Below are positions 5,094 to 6,414 of a stretch of DNA of 6,414 nt, piece by piece. The translations under genes and the position numbers were made by a program. The notes under the pieces were generated by a model. The model saw only the letters and a list, made by a program, of their open reading frames with translations. It was not told the origin of the DNA and searched no databases. Positions within the stretch are counted from its first letter, which is position 1; every line of letters begins with the position of its first letter. The DNA is from MedAcidi-G1 sp002713545. Lineage in GTDB: Bacteria > Actinomycetota > Acidimicrobiia > Acidimicrobiales > MedAcidi-G1. The stretch covers positions 1-6,414 of the forward strand of contig CAXGYF010000048.1 of NCBI GenBank assembly GCA_964013895.1, given 5' to 3'.

Positions 5094-6414
5094 ATGGATC
5101 GAAGACAGTTCTTAAGAAATGGACTAATAGGTGCCGCTGGTGTTGGAGTGCTTTCGACAGTTGAAATGACCGCAGCTTATGCTGCTGAGCCGGGAGTTGG
5201 CCCCTATGGTTCGCTAGAGGGAATTAATCCTGATGCTAATGGCATAATCCTTCCAGAAGGTTTTACGTCCCGTGTCATCGCTACTTCAGGGGATCTGGTC
5301 GCAAATACTTCCCATCAGTGGCATATCTTTCCTGATGGTGCAGCGACTTTTCCTGATGGAGATGGTGGTTGGTATTACGTATGCAACAGTGAAGTTTTTA
5401 ATTTCATGACAAATTTTGAAAGTCATGGAGGAGCCTCTTCTGTGCATTTTAATAAAGATGCTGAAGTGGTTGATGCTTTCCCGATTTTGGAAGGCAGCCA
5501 TTCTAATTGTGCAGGAGGTCCAACTCCTTGGGGCACTTGGCTTTCATGCGAAGAAGGTTTCTTTCCTCCATTGTGGGGCAAAGTTTGGGAATGCGATCCG
5601 ACAGGACAAAACGCTGCTGTTGAAAGAGATTCCTTGGGGTTTTTTGCCCATGAGGCAGTAGCGGTTGATCCTGTAGACGAAAAGTTGTATTTAACTCAAG
5701 ATAAAAACAACGGCTTACTTTACAGGTTCACCCCAGATTCATATCCCGACTTATCAAGCGGACTTCTCGAGGCGATGGTTGTTTCAAATGATGGAGATGT
5801 CTCATGGGGGAAAATAGATGACCCTGCGGGTGCTTCTACTCCTACAGAAGAACAATTGCCTGGGGCGTTTATCACAGACGGAGGCGAAGGAATTTGGTAT
5901 CACAATGGATGGATTTGGTTTGCGACAAAAGGAAATAATCGAATTCACAGCGTTGATCTAAGGAATCAGAGATATGAATTGATATGGGACGGCATTGACG
6001 ATCGCCAACCACTTACGGGGGTTGACAATGTCACAGTAGAAGAGGGATCCGGTGATTTATTTGTAGCTGAAGACGGCGGAAATATGGAATTAGTAGTAAT
6101 TAGTCCGGAAGGAGAAGTGGCTCCATTTTGTCGCCTTGCGGATCTTGCACATGAAGGGTCTGAAATGACAGGGCCATGTTTTAACCCAAACAGAGATCGA
6201 CTTTATTTTAGTTCTCAAAGAGGTCCATCAAACAAGCAAGCAATTGAAGTGGTTCCGGCTTATACAGACGGTGGCCATTACAATGCCGGAGTCACTTACG
6301 AAATATCAGGACCATTTAGAGGAAGAGTAATTCCTCCACCTCCTACTACGACTGCTGCGCCTACTACGACTGCTGCGCCTACTACGACTGCTGCGCCTAC
6401 TACGACTGCTGCGC
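5094..6414 (+). CDS. Tat-exported PhoX/DUF839-type protein with Pro-Thr-Ala repeat tail, 3' end off window
   Basis: The frame is open for 440 codons from ATG 5094 to the window end with no stop. Residues 1-30 form a twin-arginine signal (D-R-R-Q-F-L-R, a hydrophobic stretch from about 10 to 21, likely cut after A-Y-A at 30), so the product is exported folded. The body resembles the PhoX/DUF839 family, beta-propeller metal-dependent phosphatases: N-S-E (98-100) at the usual N-H-E position, N-C-A-G-G-x-T-P-W-G-T-W-L-S-C-E-E (138-154, with the metal-ligand Cys152), H-E-A-V-A-V-D-P (186-193), G-G-E-G-I-W-Y (263-269), D-N-V-T-V (311-315), A-E-D-G-G (325-329) and G-P-C-F-N-P (360-365). At about 410 residues before the tail it matches the short DUF839 form rather than the larger classical PhoX. 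The arginine normally two before Glu265 appears to be Gly263, so phosphatase activity is uncertain. From residue 417, PTTTAA repeats form a low-complexity linker. No Shine-Dalgarno is visible. The start is supported by the immediate Tat motif. Confidence 0.85.
   Translation, partial: MDRRQFLRNGLIGAAGVGVLSTVEMTAAYAAEPGVGPYGSLEGINPDANGIILPEGFTSRVIATSGDLVANTSHQWHIFPDGAATFPDGDGGWYYVCNSEVFNFMTNFESHGGASSVHFNKDAEVVDAFPILEGSHSNCAGGPTPWGTWLSCEEGFFPPLWGKVWECDPTGQNAAVERDSLGFFAHEAVAVDPVDEKLYLTQDKNNGLLYRFTPDSYPDLSSGLLEAMVVSNDGDVSWGKIDDPAGASTPTEEQLPGAFITDGGEGIWYHNGWIWFATKGNNRIHSVDLRNQRYELIWDGIDDRQPLTGVDNVTVEEGSGDLFVAEDGGNMELVVISPEGEVAPFCRLADLAHEGSEMTGPCFNPNRDRLYFSSQRGPSNKQAIEVVPAYTDGGHYNAGVTYEISGPFRGRVIPPPPTTTAAPTTTAAPTTTAAPTTTAA
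6342..6413 (+). repeat. Perfect 18-bp tandem repeat, at least 4 copies, encoding PTTTAA
   Basis: The unit CCTACTACGACTGCTGCG occurs four times head to tail (6342, 6360, 6378, 6396) with no mismatch, and one more base follows before the window ends. It is in frame with the PhoX-like gene and encodes Pro-Thr-Thr-Thr-Ala-Ala from residue 417. Identity at silent positions points to recent expansion by slippage or unequal recombination. Copy number beyond the edge is unknown. Such Thr/Pro/Ala tails are common linkers in secreted actinobacterial proteins. Confidence 0.95.

Noticed and set aside
5286..5661. Short open frames on both strands inside the PhoX-like gene
   Set aside because: They lie within a longer frame that carries clear family motifs and a Tat signal, and their translations show no recognisable domain.
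6342..6414. CRISPR array
   Set aside because: The repeats are directly abutting with no spacers and stay in frame within a coding region, so this is a protein-coding tandem repeat.

Overview
The window reads as a piece of a bacterial chromosome from an actinobacterium-like organism of moderate to low GC (roughly 40-45% by eye, not computed). I favour an aquatic member of the Acidimicrobiia or a related lineage. Three things point there: a two-subunit methylmalonyl-CoA mutase whose large subunit closely resembles the Propionibacterium MutB I know, an F420-type luciferase-like oxidoreductase, and a secreted protein ending in Pro/Thr/Ala repeats. Taxonomy is inference. Chloroflexota are the main alternative.

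Layout, left to right. Positions 1-422 (minus strand) hold the N-terminal part of an F420-dependent luciferase-like monooxygenase-family oxidoreductase, cut by the window edge. Positions 423-640 are a divergent intergenic region with several small inverted repeats and no gene. Positions 641-5035 (plus strand) are a tightly overlapping operon: mutA (small subunit), mutB (catalytic, B12-binding subunit) and meaB (G3E GTPase chaperone). Positions 5036-5093 are a short spacer with a plausible -10 box and two inverted repeats. From 5094 to beyond the window end lies a Tat-exported PhoX/DUF839-type protein. It runs open off the right edge inside a perfect 18-bp tandem repeat encoding PTTTAA.

The three operon genes form one functional unit. 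MutA and MutB make the adenosylcobalamin-dependent enzyme that interconverts (R)-methylmalonyl-CoA and succinyl-CoA, linking propionyl-CoA (from odd-chain fatty acids, branched amino acids or cholesterol-type substrates) to the TCA cycle. MeaB loads and protects the cofactor. The flanking genes have no evident link to this pathway.

Most of the window is ordinary metabolism and I do not see a new defence or mobile system. The points worth a second look are a MutA that entirely lacks the usual C-terminal vestigial B12 domain, a PhoX-like protein in which an active-site arginine appears to be glycine, the perfect 18-bp repeat at the edge, and small palindromes upstream of two genes.
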